Positions 26,047-36,920 of a DNA stretch of 64,000 bases are shown here, in pieces. The translations under genes and the position numbers were made by a program. The DNA comes from Kitasatospora setae KM-6054 (lineage in GTDB: Bacteria > Actinomycetota > Actinomycetes > Streptomycetales > Streptomycetaceae), in contig NC_016109.1 in NCBI RefSeq assembly GCF_000269985.1, forward strand, positions 7,157,001 to 7,221,000, written 5' to 3'. How positions within the stretch are numbered: position 1 is the first letter of the stretch; every line of letters begins with the position of its first letter. The notes below the pieces were generated by a model. It saw nothing but the letters and a program-made list of their open reading frames with translations. It ran no database searches and was not told the DNA's origin.

Positions 26047-26574
26047 ATGAGCGTTCCTCTCACCCTGCTCGGGCTCCTCGAACGCGAGCCCAGCCACGGC
26101 TACGACCTCAAGCGCGACTACGACGCCTTCTTCGGGCGCGGCAAACCGCTCCCCTTCGGCCAGGTCTACGCGACCCTCGGGCGGCTCGCCCGGGACGGCA
26201 AGGTGGTGGTCGGCGACCCCGAGGCCGGCGACGGCCCGGACCGCAAGCGGTACGTCATCACCGAGGCGGGGGCCACCGAGTTCGAGGACTGGCTGCGCGA
26301 ACCGGTCGCCGCCGAACCCCACCTGCAGACCGTGCTGTTCAGCAAGGTCGTGCTCGCCCTGATGCTCGGCCGCGACGCCGAGCACTACCTCGACACCCAG
26401 CGCGCCGCCCACCTGAAGCGGATGCGCGAACTCACCGAGGTCAAGCGCTCCGGCAGCCTGGTCGACGCGCTGCTCGCCGACCACGGCCTGTTCCACCTGG
26501 AGTCCGACCTGCGCTGGATCGACCTCACCGCCGCCCGCCTGGACGCCCTCGCCGCCGAGGTGAACGCCCGATGA
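26047..26574 (+). CDS. PadR-family transcriptional regulator
   Basis: A 175-residue protein with the PadR winged helix at residues 1-80 (LTLLGLLEREPSHGYDLKRD, LPFGQVYATLGRLARDGKV) and a C-terminal PadR_C-type dimerisation helix region. PadR proteins repress transporter and detoxification genes and release DNA when bound to a ligand. A near-perfect inverted repeat overlaps the likely promoter just before its start. Its stop overlaps the start of the ABC ATPase gene (ATGA), so regulator and exporter form one operon and it probably senses the exported compound (inference). Confidence 0.93.
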   Translation: MSVPLTLLGLLEREPSHGYDLKRDYDAFFGRGKPLPFGQVYATLGRLARDGKVVVGDPEAGDGPDRKRYVITEAGATEFEDWLREPVAAEPHLQTVLFSKVVLALMLGRDAEHYLDTQRAAHLKRMRELTEVKRSGSLVDALLADHGLFHLESDLRWIDLTAARLDALAAEVNAR

Positions 26575-27257
26575 CCGCACCCCTGATCGAGGCCCGCGCC
26601 GTCACCCTCTCCTTCGGCGAGACCCCCGCCCTGCGCGGCGCCGACCTCGCCGTCGACGCCGGCGAGATCCTCGCCGTGATGGGCCCCTCCGGCTCCGGCA
26701 AGTCCACCCTGCTGCACTGCCTGGCCGGCATCCTCGCCCCCGACGGCGGCGAGATCCACTTCGACGGCCGCCGGATCGACCTCCTCGGCGAACAGCAGCG
26801 CAGCGCGCTGCGCCGCGACAGCTTCGGCTTCGTCTTCCAGTTCGGCCAGCTGGTACCGGAGTTGACCGCCGAGGAGAACGTCGCCCTGCCGCTGCTGCTC
26901 GGCGGCGCCAAGCGCGCCGACGCGCTCGCCCGGGCCCGCGCCTGGTTCCCCCGGCTCGGCCTGGACGGCCTGGAGCGCCGCCGCTCCGGCGAACTCTCCG
27001 GCGGCCAGGCGCAGCGCGTCGCGCTCGCCCGCGGCCTGGTCGCCGAGCCGCGCGTCCTGTTCGCCGACGAACCCACCGGCGCGCTCGACTCGCTCACCGG
27101 CGAACACGTGATGGACCTGCTGGTCGACTCCGCCCGCGCCCAGGGCACCACCGTCGTCCTGGTCACCCACGAGGCCCGGATCGCCGCCTACGCCGACCGC
27201 GAGGCCGTCGTCCGCGACGGCCGCGCCACCTCGCTGAGCGGACGGATCGCCGGATGA
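26571..27257 (+). CDS. ABC transporter ATP-binding protein (MacB/LolD type)
   Basis: A 228-residue ATPase with all motifs: Walker A GPSGSGKST (residues 38-46), Q-loop FQFGQLVPELT, signature LSGGQAQRVALARG, Walker B VLFADEP and the switch His in VTHEARI. The sequence belongs to the MacB/LolD/FtsE group that works with FtsX-type permeases. It overlaps the PadR gene upstream and the permease gene downstream by four bases each. It likely powers export or extraction of a lipophilic compound or peptide. Confidence 0.95.
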   Translation: MTAPLIEARAVTLSFGETPALRGADLAVDAGEILAVMGPSGSGKSTLLHCLAGILAPDGGEIHFDGRRIDLLGEQQRSALRRDSFGFVFQFGQLVPELTAEENVALPLLLGGAKRADALARARAWFPRLGLDGLERRRSGELSGGQAQRVALARGLVAEPRVLFADEPTGALDSLTGEHVMDLLVDSARAQGTTVVLVTHEARIAAYADREAVVRDGRATSLSGRIAG

Positions 27258-29557
27258 TCCGCCTCGGCCTGCGCCTCGCCGTCAGCGGCGGCCGCGAAGC
27301 ACTGCTGCGGCTGCTGGTCACCGCCGCCGCCGTCGCCATCGGCGTCGGACTGCTCTTCACCACCCTCGCGGCCGTCAACGCCGTGCACGCCCAGAACAGC
27401 CGCTACGCCTGGACCAACAGCGGCTTCTCGGCCGCCACCCAGGCCGGCCCCGCCGATCGGGAGGCGGCGGAGCCGGGGGCGGCGGGTCCGACGGCGACCG
27501 GACCGGACGCGGACGGCAACGCGCCGCTGTGGTGGCTGGCCCGGCGCGACTCCTTCCAGGGCCGGGAGATCGGCCGGATCGACGTCGCCGCCACCGGTCC
27601 GACCGGCGCCCTGCCGCCCGGCGTGGACCGGCTGCCCGCCGACGGCGAGTACTACCTGTCGCCCGCGCTGGCGAAGCTCGCCGACGCCGCGCCCCCCGAG
27701 CAGCTCGCCGACCGCTTCGGCGGCCACCGGATCGGCATCCTCGGCAAGGAGGCGCTGCCCGGCCCCGACAGCCTGGTCGCCCTGGTCGGCGGCACCCCGC
27801 AGGAGGTGTCGCAGGTGCACGGGGCGGTGCGGGTGGCCCGGATCCTCACCACCCCGCCCGACCGCTGCGACGACTGCGTGGTCGGCATCCAGTCCAACGG
27901 CGTCACGCTGATCCTGACCGTCGTCGCCGGGGCCCTGGTCTTCCCGCTGCTGATCCTGATCGGCACGGCGACCCGGCTGAGCGCCACCCAGCGCGAACGC
28001 CGCTTCGCCGCGATGCGGCTGGTCGGCGCCACGCCCCGGCAGGTGGCGGCGGTCTCCGCCGTCGAGGCGGCGGTCTCCGCCGCGGCGGGCGCGCTGCTCG
28101 GCTTCCTGCCCTACCTCGCGGTGCGCGGCCGGGTCGCCGGGCTGTCGCTGACCACGGAGCGCTTCTACGCCTCCGACCTCACCCTGACGCTCCCGCAGAT
28201 CGCGGTCCTCCTGCTGGGCGTGCCGCTGGCGGCCGTCGTCGCCGCCCGGATCGCGCTGCGCCGGGTGCAGGTCTCCCCGCTCGGGGTCAGCCGCCGGGTC
28301 ACGCCGAAGCCGCCCCGGGCCTGGCGGGTGGCGCCGCTGCTGGCCGGGCTCGCCGAGCTGGTGTTCCTGCTGGTCCGGCATCCGGAGTCGGTCCCGGGCC
28401 AGGTGCGCGGGTACCTCTCCGCGTTCGGCCTGATCATGATCGGCATCGTGCTCGCCGGCCCCTGGCTGACCGGCCGGGCCGCCGCCCTGCTGGCCCGGCG
28501 CACCCAGCGCCCGGCCACCCTGATCGCGGTCCGCCGCCTCGCCGACAACCCCACCGCCGGGTTCCGGGCCGTCAGCGGCCTGGTGCTGGCCCTGCTGGTG
28601 ATGACCGCGACGATCGGGATCATCACCACCATGACCGACGAGCGCGGCCGGGTCGAGGGCGGCAGCCAGTTCGACAACGTGCTGCTCAACCACCTCAGCG
28701 ACGGCCGCACCCCCGAGGGACTCGACCGCGGCTCGGGCCCGCCCGCGCCGCCCGGGCTGACCACCGGCCTGCTCGCCGTCCCCGGCGTGCGCGCCACCAT
28801 GCTGGTGCACCCGCTCGACCACGTGGTGCCGGTCCAGGTCGGGGAGGAGACCACGGCATCCGAGGTGGTGGCCTGTTCGGAGCTCGACGCCGTCGCGGTG
28901 TTCGGCCACTGCGAGCCCGGCGCGGCCACCGCCTACCTGCCCTCCGTGCTGGCGGGCTTCCGCGACCACTCCGGCACCGCGTGGCCCGCCGCGCCCCACA
29001 CCGCCGAGCAGCTGGCGGCCCTGCCGGTGGTGAACGTGGTGGTCGCCACCGACGGCTCGCCGGCCGCCGTCGAACGGGCCCGGACCATGGTGGACGCCGC
29101 CTACCCGGCGGTCCGGCAGGCACACACCCTGTCCGAGGGGCGGAAGCTGTCCGGCAGCGAGCTGGAGGGCTTCCAGCAGCTGGCCCGGGTGGTGATCCTG
29201 GCGACCTTCCCGATCGCGGGCTGCAGCCTGGCGGTCAGCGTCGCCGCCGCGCTCGGCGAGCGCAAGCGGCCGTTCAGCCTGCTGCGGCTCAGCGGGGTGT
29301 CGCTGGCGATGCTGCGCCGGGTGGTGCTGATGGAGTCCGCGGTGCCGCTGCTGGCGGTCTCGGCGCTGGCGATCGGCACCGGCCTGCTGGCCGCCGACCT
29401 GTTCCTGCGCTCGCAGCTCCACTACACGCTGCACTCGCTCGGCACCGGCTACTACCTGGCGGTCGCGGGCGGGCTGGCCGGGGCGCTGGCCGTCATCGGC
29501 GCCACCCTGCCGCTGCTGCGCCGGATCACCGGGCCGGAGGCCGCCCGCAACGAGTAG
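27254..29557 (+). CDS. FtsX-family ABC transporter permease
   Basis: A 767-residue membrane protein with two FtsX-like permease units: one near residues 215-330 (RRFAAMRLVGATPRQVAAVS) and one at the C-terminus (RKRPFSLLRLSGVSLAMLRR). An N-terminal membrane helix is followed by a large outside domain (about residues 45-205), and a second outside domain lies near 480-640. It is the partner of the ATPase just upstream (ATGA overlap). The substrate is unknown. A Gly/Pro-rich insertion at about residues 66-90 and the lack of a periplasmic adaptor fit a monoderm exporter. Confidence 0.92.
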   Translation: MIRLGLRLAVSGGREALLRLLVTAAAVAIGVGLLFTTLAAVNAVHAQNSRYAWTNSGFSAATQAGPADREAAEPGAAGPTATGPDADGNAPLWWLARRDSFQGREIGRIDVAATGPTGALPPGVDRLPADGEYYLSPALAKLADAAPPEQLADRFGGHRIGILGKEALPGPDSLVALVGGTPQEVSQVHGAVRVARILTTPPDRCDDCVVGIQSNGVTLILTVVAGALVFPLLILIGTATRLSATQRERRFAAMRLVGATPRQVAAVSAVEAAVSAAAGALLGFLPYLAVRGRVAGLSLTTERFYASDLTLTLPQIAVLLLGVPLAAVVAARIALRRVQVSPLGVSRRVTPKPPRAWRVAPLLAGLAELVFLLVRHPESVPGQVRGYLSAFGLIMIGIVLAGPWLTGRAAALLARRTQRPATLIAVRRLADNPTAGFRAVSGLVLALLVMTATIGIITTMTDERGRVEGGSQFDNVLLNHLSDGRTPEGLDRGSGPPAPPGLTTGLLAVPGVRATMLVHPLDHVVPVQVGEETTASEVVACSELDAVAVFGHCEPGAATAYLPSVLAGFRDHSGTAWPAAPHTAEQLAALPVVNVVVATDGSPAAVERARTMVDAAYPAVRQAHTLSEGRKLSGSELEGFQQLARVVILATFPIAGCSLAVSVAAALGERKRPFSLLRLSGVSLAMLRRVVLMESAVPLLAVSALAIGTGLLAADLFLRSQLHYTLHSLGTGYYLAVAGGLAGALAVIGATLPLLRRITGPEAARNE

Positions 29558-29602
29558 GCCCGCCGGGGGGGCGGGGCGGACCGGCGGGGGCCGTACGCGT
29601 GG

Positions 29603-29673
29603 GGCCGTTCGGGGCGGGGGTGGTCGGGGTGGCGGTCGTTCGGGGTCGGAGGATCGGGTGGCCCCGAACGGCC
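29603..29673 (+). terminator. Possible long-loop terminator after the ABC operon
   Basis: 12-bp arms GGCCGTTCGGGG and CCCCGAACGGCC separated by 47 bases, 45 bases after the permease stop. The large loop makes it a weak call; it could also be a regulatory site for the next gene. Confidence 0.35.
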
Positions 29674-29780
29674 TCGCGCGTTCGCCGGGGCGGGGGGTAC
29701 TGCCTAGCGTGGTCGGCAACCGGGAGTAGCGGGTCGAACACGCGTCCGCTGCCCCAACCCCGACCCCCTGGAGGTACGGC

Positions 29781-30368
29781 ATGCGCCCGACGCGCACCGC
29801 CGCCGCCGCACTGCTCGGCACCACCGTCCTGCTCGGCCTGGCCGGCACCGCCCCCGCGTCCGCGAAGGGCAGTGAACCCGCCTGGGTCTCTCCCGCGCAG
29901 GCACAGCCCGGGCAGTCGGTCTCGGTCAGTGTCACGTGCGCGAGCAGCACGGAGAAGACCGTCACCGCGACCTCGCTGGCGTTCGCCGGCGGGTCCACCA
30001 CGCTCCGCGTGGGCCCGGACGGGAAGTACTCGGGAAGCGCCACCGTCATCTCCGAGCAGGAGATGGCCGCGGCCGCCGCCAAGCGCACCACCAACGACTC
30101 CTCCTGGGGCGTCGACGGCAAGTGCCCGAACGGCGACGGCTTCGTCGGCGCGGTGGCCATCGCGGTCGCCGGTGCGAGCGGCTCGGCCGCCGGGGCGGGC
30201 GTCTGGGAGGGCGCCCGGCTGCCGCACGGCGCGGTGGAGACCGGCCTGGGCGGCTCGGTCGGCGTCGACGGCACCCGGCTGGCGCTCGGCGCGGCGCTGG
30301 TCGCGTCCGGCGTCGGCGGCTTCTGGCTGCTGCGCCGTCGCGGCGCGGCCGCCGGCCAGGGCGCCTGA
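29781..30368 (+). CDS. Small secreted, membrane-anchored surface protein
   Basis: A 195-residue protein with a Sec signal (hydrophobic core, cleavage near ASA), an immunoglobulin-like beta-rich body (QPGQSVSVSVTCASSTEKTV, with two Cys that could form a disulfide), and a C-terminal hydrophobic segment followed by LLRRRG. The C-terminus looks like a sorting or tail anchor, but no LPxTG or LAxTG motif is present. The ATG follows GGAGG. Function unknown; many streptomycetes carry similar small surface proteins. Confidence 0.72.
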   Translation: MRPTRTAAAALLGTTVLLGLAGTAPASAKGSEPAWVSPAQAQPGQSVSVSVTCASSTEKTVTATSLAFAGGSTTLRVGPDGKYSGSATVISEQEMAAAAAKRTTNDSSWGVDGKCPNGDGFVGAVAIAVAGASGSAAGAGVWEGARLPHGAVETGLGGSVGVDGTRLALGAALVASGVGGFWLLRRRGAAAGQGA

Positions 30369-30428
30369 GCGGCCGTCCGGTACGCGCCCACCGTACCCGG
30401 CAGGCCGCGCGTCCCGCCGCGGCCGACG

Positions 30429-30476
30429 GCACGGCGAAGGGCGGCACCCGAGCAAGGGTGCCGCCCTTCGCCGTGC
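30429..30476. terminator. Strong bidirectional terminator
   Basis: A perfect 21-bp stem with a 6-base loop (left arm begins GCACGGCGAAGGGCGG), between the surface-protein gene and the convergent lysoplasmalogenase gene, two bases before the latter's stop codon. Confidence 0.9.
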
Positions 30477-30478
30477 GC

Positions 30479-31221
30479 TCAGGAGGCGGTGCGCTCCGCG
30501 CTGCCGGTGCGCCCCGCGCTGCTGCTGTGCCCCGCGCTGCTGCTGTGCCCCGCGCTGCCGGTGCGCCCCGCGCCGCCGGTGCGTTCCAGGGTGCCGATCG
30601 TCAGCAGGTACTGGCCGGCCAGGTAGGTGGCCATGATCAGGAAGCCGTGCGCGGGCAGGTGCCGCCAGTCCGCCAGGTCGGTGGCGATCAGGGTGTCGGA
30701 GAACAGGAACAGCGCCCCGCCCAGCCCGGCCCGCACGTTGACCTGCGAGGCGGTCACCGCGGTGGAGGCCAGCAGCAGGCTGTAGAGCGCCACCGGGACG
30801 CGCATCCCGGCGTCCAGGTCGGGCCAGAGCAGCACGATCAGTGCCGCCCAGAGCACCGCGTAGCAGCCCGCGACCAGCAGCGTCCGGCGCCGGTCGGCGA
30901 GCGCGCCGAGCTTGACGAACATCGTCACGTAGCAGACGTGGCCGGCCGCGAACGAGCCCATCCCGGCCAGGAAGGCGACCGTCCCGCCGATCTCCAGCAG
31001 GATGTCGCCGCCCGCGCCGCACAGCAGCGCGGGCACCAGCAGCCGCGGCGTGCCGGGCTTCGCGAGGGCCCACACCCAGGCCGCCAGCAGCGGCATCAGC
31101 AGCGGTTTGGTGCCGTACTGCAGGGGCTTGACCCCGAAGGCGATCGCCAGCAGGTGCGCGGCCGTGACGACGGTGAAGGCGGTCAGCAGGACCCGCGCGG
31201 TGCGCGGGTCGCGAAGGGCGG

Positions 31222-31225
<4 letters not shown>
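30479..31225 (-). CDS. Lysoplasmalogenase (YhhN family)
   Basis: A 248-residue membrane protein of the YhhN/TMEM86 family with about seven hydrophobic helices and family motifs KPLLMPLLAAW, GDILLEIGG and LFLFSDTLIA. Characterised members hydrolyse the vinyl-ether bond of lysoplasmalogens. The last 30 residues are a low-complexity Ser/Gly/His/Arg tail made by 18-bp DNA repeats. Its ATG overlaps the stop of the fatty acid hydroxylase gene upstream (ATGA), so both are in one operon; the in-frame stop in that gene could reduce its expression. Confidence 0.85.
30499..30588 (-). repeat. Five 18-bp tandem units inside the lysoplasmalogenase tail
   Basis: Units of the form CGCTGCTGCTGTGCCCCG; the second and third are identical, the first and fourth are identical to each other, and the fifth is diverged. 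They encode the repeated peptide SAGHSS/SAGRTG at the end of the protein. Confidence 0.85.
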
Positions 31226-32106
<881 letters not shown>

Positions 32107-32195
32107 GCCCGGAACCCTAGGCGACGGCGGCGACCAGCGGAAGAGGTTGTTACCGGCGCGTAGCGGCCGGTGCGGCGTCTAGGGTGGGGGGCGAC

Positions 32196-33635
32196 ATGGA
32201 ACGGCAGCGAGCAGCCGCCGGCGCCGTCGCGGCGACCGGCGGAACGGGGACGGGGCGCGCGGGCGGGGCGGGACGGCTCGCCGACCTGCCACGCCCGGAC
32301 GCACGCCCGGGGGCGCGTCCGGACGCACGCCTGGTGGACAACCCGGCTGACGGCCCGGCGGACGGCCTCGCGGGAGCCGAACTCGCCGCAGTCGCCGAGG
32401 AGTTGGCCGCCCGGTTCGCGACCGCCGAACCCGCCGAGGCCGACCTGCTGGCCGCCGCCGTGTTCGGCGCGTACGGGGCCCGGCACCTGGGTGGCGCACC
32501 CCGGGAGGCCGAACCCGCGCCCGGCACCAGCTGGTGGCACGGCCCGACCGTGCACCACAGCACCTCGCCGCTGTTCCGGCCGCTCGGCTACCGCCGGATA
32601 CGCCGCGAAGCGCCCGCCCAGGCCGGCGCCCGGCCCACCGGCGGCGGCCGGCACCGCAAACCCGGACGCCCCGCCACCGAACCGGTCACCGCCGCCCGGC
32701 TGCTGATGGCCCACCCGCTGGTCACCGCCGACGGGCCGCACGCCGCCGGGCTCCCGCTGGTCCGCCGGCACGCCGAGGCGCTCGCCGAACGCTTCCAGGC
32801 CCTGCTCGGCTACCGGCTCACCCTCGGCCCCGACCACGCCCGCCTGCACAAGGCCCCGCTGCCCGGCCGTCCGCTCCCCGGCCTCGACCCGGCCGGCTGC
32901 GCCGCCCTGGTCCGCGCGCTGGCCGGCCGCCCCGGCCCGGTGCCCGCCCCGGTCCGCGCCCTGCTGGACGACTGGCGCCCGCCCGCCGCCCTCGCCGCCG
33001 ACCTGCTCACCGCGCCCCCGCTGCCCGCCGCCGGGCCCGAGGTGACCGTCCGCCGACTGCTCGCCGAGACGCCCGTCGTCCTGCACCACGACCTGGCCCC
33101 GGCCGAACGCGCCCACCTGCTCGCCGCCGCCCCCGCCGAGGCCGAGCTGATCGCCGACTTCCTCGGCCTCACCGCCGAGCTCCGCGCCGAGGGCGCCGCG
33201 CTGCTCGACCCCGCCGACGAACTCACCGACCTCGCGCTGCCCGGCACCGGCACCCTCGCCCAGGCCGCCCTGCTGCTCGCCGAACGCCTGGTCGAGGACC
33301 TCCGCCCGGCCGCCGCCGACGGCGCGCCGCCCGCCGTGCTGGTCCCCGACGCGCTGATCGACGGCGCCCTCGGCGACATCACCGACGACCACGGCATGAG
33401 CGCCGGCTGGGACGCGGGCTACCTCGCCGACCTAGGCGCCTTCCGCCGCGACGCGCTCGACCTGCTCCACCGGATGGGCCTCGCCGCCCCGGCCGGCCGC
33501 ACCTGGCTGCTGCGCGCCCCCGCCGCCCGCTACGCGCCGCGCGCCGACCCCGAGCCCCCGGCCGGCAGCGGTCGGCACTCCCGCCCGGCGGTGGTGCCGA
33601 CGCAGGGACAGCAGGGGCGGGTGCTCAGTAGGTGA
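32196..33635 (+). CDS. Orphan DUF2398 (TIGR02678-like, Wadjet JetB-type) protein
   Basis: A 479-residue protein. An N-terminal Ala/Arg-rich stretch of about 140 residues has no assignment. The rest resembles DUF2398: TAARLLMAHPLVTADG, LVRRHAEALAERFQALLGYR, ARLHKAP, RLLAETPVVLHHDLAPAERA and ELRAEGAALLDPADELTDL followed by LAQAALLLAERL. In type II Wadjet plasmid-defence systems DUF2398 is JetB, the small winged-helix partner of an SMC-like complex, and lies next to DUF2397, a large ATPase and DUF2399. None of these is nearby. ATG 32196 with GGGTGGGGG upstream is preferred to GTG 32184. Its 3' end overlaps the cold-shock gene on the other strand. Confidence 0.72.
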   Translation: MERQRAAAGAVAATGGTGTGRAGGAGRLADLPRPDARPGARPDARLVDNPADGPADGLAGAELAAVAEELAARFATAEPAEADLLAAAVFGAYGARHLGGAPREAEPAPGTSWWHGPTVHHSTSPLFRPLGYRRIRREAPAQAGARPTGGGRHRKPGRPATEPVTAARLLMAHPLVTADGPHAAGLPLVRRHAEALAERFQALLGYRLTLGPDHARLHKAPLPGRPLPGLDPAGCAALVRALAGRPGPVPAPVRALLDDWRPPAALAADLLTAPPLPAAGPEVTVRRLLAETPVVLHHDLAPAERAHLLAAAPAEAELIADFLGLTAELRAEGAALLDPADELTDLALPGTGTLAQAALLLAERLVEDLRPAAADGAPPAVLVPDALIDGALGDITDDHGMSAGWDAGYLADLGAFRRDALDLLHRMGLAAPAGRTWLLRAPAARYAPRADPEPPAGSGRHSRPAVVPTQGQQGRVLSR

Positions 33636-33840
33636 CCGGGCGGACCCGCTCGGCGACCGGGCGGGACTCCTGCACGGTCTCGTCGTAGCGGACGCGCTGG
33701 CCCTGGTGCAGGAAGCGGTGCTCGTCCGTGTCGGCGAGCACCGAGTCGTAGTAGACGGCGACGTCCGGGCCGCCCCCGTCCGGGGTGATGTAGCCGTAGG
33801 CGTGGTGGACGTCGAACCACTTCACGGTGCCGGTCTCCAT
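33625..33840 (-). CDS. Cold-shock domain protein (divergent)
   Basis: A 71-residue cold-shock fold protein: GTVKWFDVHHAYGYITPDGG at the N-terminus corresponds to the first RNA-binding motif (KGFGFI in standard CspA), here changed to HAYGYI, and the second motif reads DVAVYYDSV. The normal Phe residues are partly replaced, so its RNA preference may differ. It starts at ATG 33840 with AAGGGAG upstream. The last 11 bases overlap the 3' end of the DUF2398 gene tail to tail. Confidence 0.88.
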   Translation of the reverse strand: METGTVKWFDVHHAYGYITPDGGGPDVAVYYDSVLADTDEHRFLHQGQRVRYDETVQESRPVAERVRPVTY

Positions 33841-33971
33841 GGCGGGACTCCCTTCGGGCCGGTCGCCCCAGTATCGTCCCGCGGCCCGGCCCCCACCACC
33901 CGTCCGGCCCAGCGGCGGCCGCCCGGCGGCCGGGCGCAGGGGTGGGCGCGGCGGCCGGGCTCAGTGGCCGC

Positions 33972-34163
33972 TCAGTGGCCGCTCTGCTGGCCCGCCGCCT
34001 GGGTCGACGGGAGCTGGTGGGCGACGGTCTCCACGGTCGCGCCGACGCCGAGCGCGCCCAGCGCCACGGAGGCCGCGACGGCGGCGACGGCGAGCAGGCG
34101 GCGGTGGCGCCGGGGCAGCGGGAAGCGCGGTTCCTGGGCGGCCGGGACAGTACGGGCGTTCAT
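33972..34163 (-). CDS. Small single-helix membrane protein
   Basis: A 63-residue protein with a basic N-terminal region (PRRHRRLL), one hydrophobic helix (about residues 24-45) and a short polar C-terminus ending QQSGH. It is either a small membrane protein or a short secreted peptide. The last 11 bases plus stop region (CTCAGTGGCCG on the + strand) are repeated directly after the gene (33960-33981). Short proteins of this kind are common beside BCCT or regulatory genes in streptomycetes, with no known role. Confidence 0.6.
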   Translation of the reverse strand: MNARTVPAAQEPRFPLPRRHRRLLAVAAVAASVALGALGVGATVETVAHQLPSTQAAGQQSGH

Positions 34164-34487
34164 GTCACCGAGCTTGCCAGGGGGGTGTTACGCGGTCGCG
34201 AAACGCGGGTGAAGTCTGGAAGGGGTCTCGGCGTCGGAACCGCCGCCACCGCATCCGCGCAGGTCGAACGGCTGATCGTCGACGCGCGTAGCGGCGTAGC
34301 GGCGAGGGGGCGGGGGAGCGGGCGCTGCGGGCGAACGGGGCCGGGGGCTGTCGCGGCGCGGTGGCGGGCGCGATGGCGGGCGCGGGCGGATGACGGCCGT
34401 CCGCGCCCGCCGTTCGGCGTGGCTCCGACGCGGACCAGCCTGCCACCGCCGCCGGGGCGGCGGACCGGCCGCGGACCGGCGGCGGGT
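34164..34487. other. Gene-free stretch after the BCCT gene
   Basis: No convincing gene on either strand. It contains a likely BCCT terminator (34375-34411) and the start-proximal region of the small membrane gene, with an AT-richer patch near 34180-34210. A short CGTAGCGG repeat lies near 34290-34305. Confidence 0.5.
34375..34411 (-). terminator. Hairpin terminator downstream of the BCCT gene
   Basis: A stem of about 15 bp (GGCGGGCGCGG... with ...CCGCGCCCGCC) and a 7-base loop, 77 bases past the BCCT stop codon on the transcribed strand. Confidence 0.6.
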
Positions 34488-36131
<1,644 letters not shown>

Positions 36132-36188
36132 ACCAGGCACTATGTCCACGATCCGGCACGCCGGTGGCGCGGCACGCCGGACGCCCGC

Positions 36189-36827
36189 TCAGCCGCCCGG
36201 GACCGGTGGCGGCTCGTACGGCGTCAGCACCAGCCGGACCATCTCCTCCAGCCGGGTGCGGGCGTCGTCCAGCGTCGTCCGGCCGGTCACCCAGGCGGTC
36301 AACTCGCCCTGCCAGGCGTGCCCCACCATGTGCCGCACCAGCTCCCCGGGGGCCGGCGGGACCTCCGGCAGCACCGTCCCCAGCGCCGCCCGGTCGGCCC
36401 GGGCCAGGCCCTGCAACGCCTCGCTGGCGAACGGGTCCGTGGACGTCGCCACCGCCACCCGCAGCCGGGCCAGCTCCGGCTGCCGCTGGTACGCCCGCAT
36501 CCCCCGCCGCACGAACCGCACCGCCCGCTCGGTCGGCGAGGCGCTGCGCCCCGCCCCCACCTCGCCGACCAGGTCGGCGAGCAGCAGCCGGTGCCAGTCC
36601 GCTATCGCGGCGGCGAGCAGGTGGTCCTTCGAGGAGAAGTACCGGTAGGCGGTCCCGAGGGCCACGCCAGAACGCTCCGACACCTGCTTCATCTGGAGCC
36701 GCTCCACGCCGATCTCGGACACCAGGGCCAGGGCGGCGGACAGGAGGGAGCCGCGGCGTTCGAGCTGACGGGGGGACATCGCCTCCACCGGACGAGGTGA
36801 CAGGTCAACCTTGGTCACCCGGACCAT
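36189..36827 (-). CDS. TetR-family regulator, KstR-like
   Basis: A 212-residue TetR protein. The DNA-binding part (residues about 22-70, with LQMKQVSERSGVALGTAYRY and FSSKDHLL) is close to that of KstR, the repressor of sterol and lipid catabolism. The C-terminal domain is helical with a possible ligand pocket. A candidate KstR-type box lies at the start of the neighbouring thioesterase gene. A good -10 (TATCAT at 36831-36826) sits 7 bases before an in-frame GTG at 36818, so the real start may be that GTG on a leaderless mRNA rather than the ATG at 36827. Confidence 0.88.
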   Translation of the reverse strand: MVRVTKVDLSPRPVEAMSPRQLERRGSLLSAALALVSEIGVERLQMKQVSERSGVALGTAYRYFSSKDHLLAAAIADWHRLLLADLVGEVGAGRSASPTERAVRFVRRGMRAYQRQPELARLRVAVATSTDPFASEALQGLARADRAALGTVLPEVPPAPGELVRHMVGHAWQGELTAWVTGRTTLDDARTRLEEMVRLVLTPYEPPPVPGG

Positions 36828-36920
36828 GATACGGGGCGGCCCCTCGCCGCGGTATGACGCGACAGGTCACCGGTGGGTGACGGGCCCGCCACCGGGCGGG
36901 ACCCGCCGCCCCGCCCCAGG

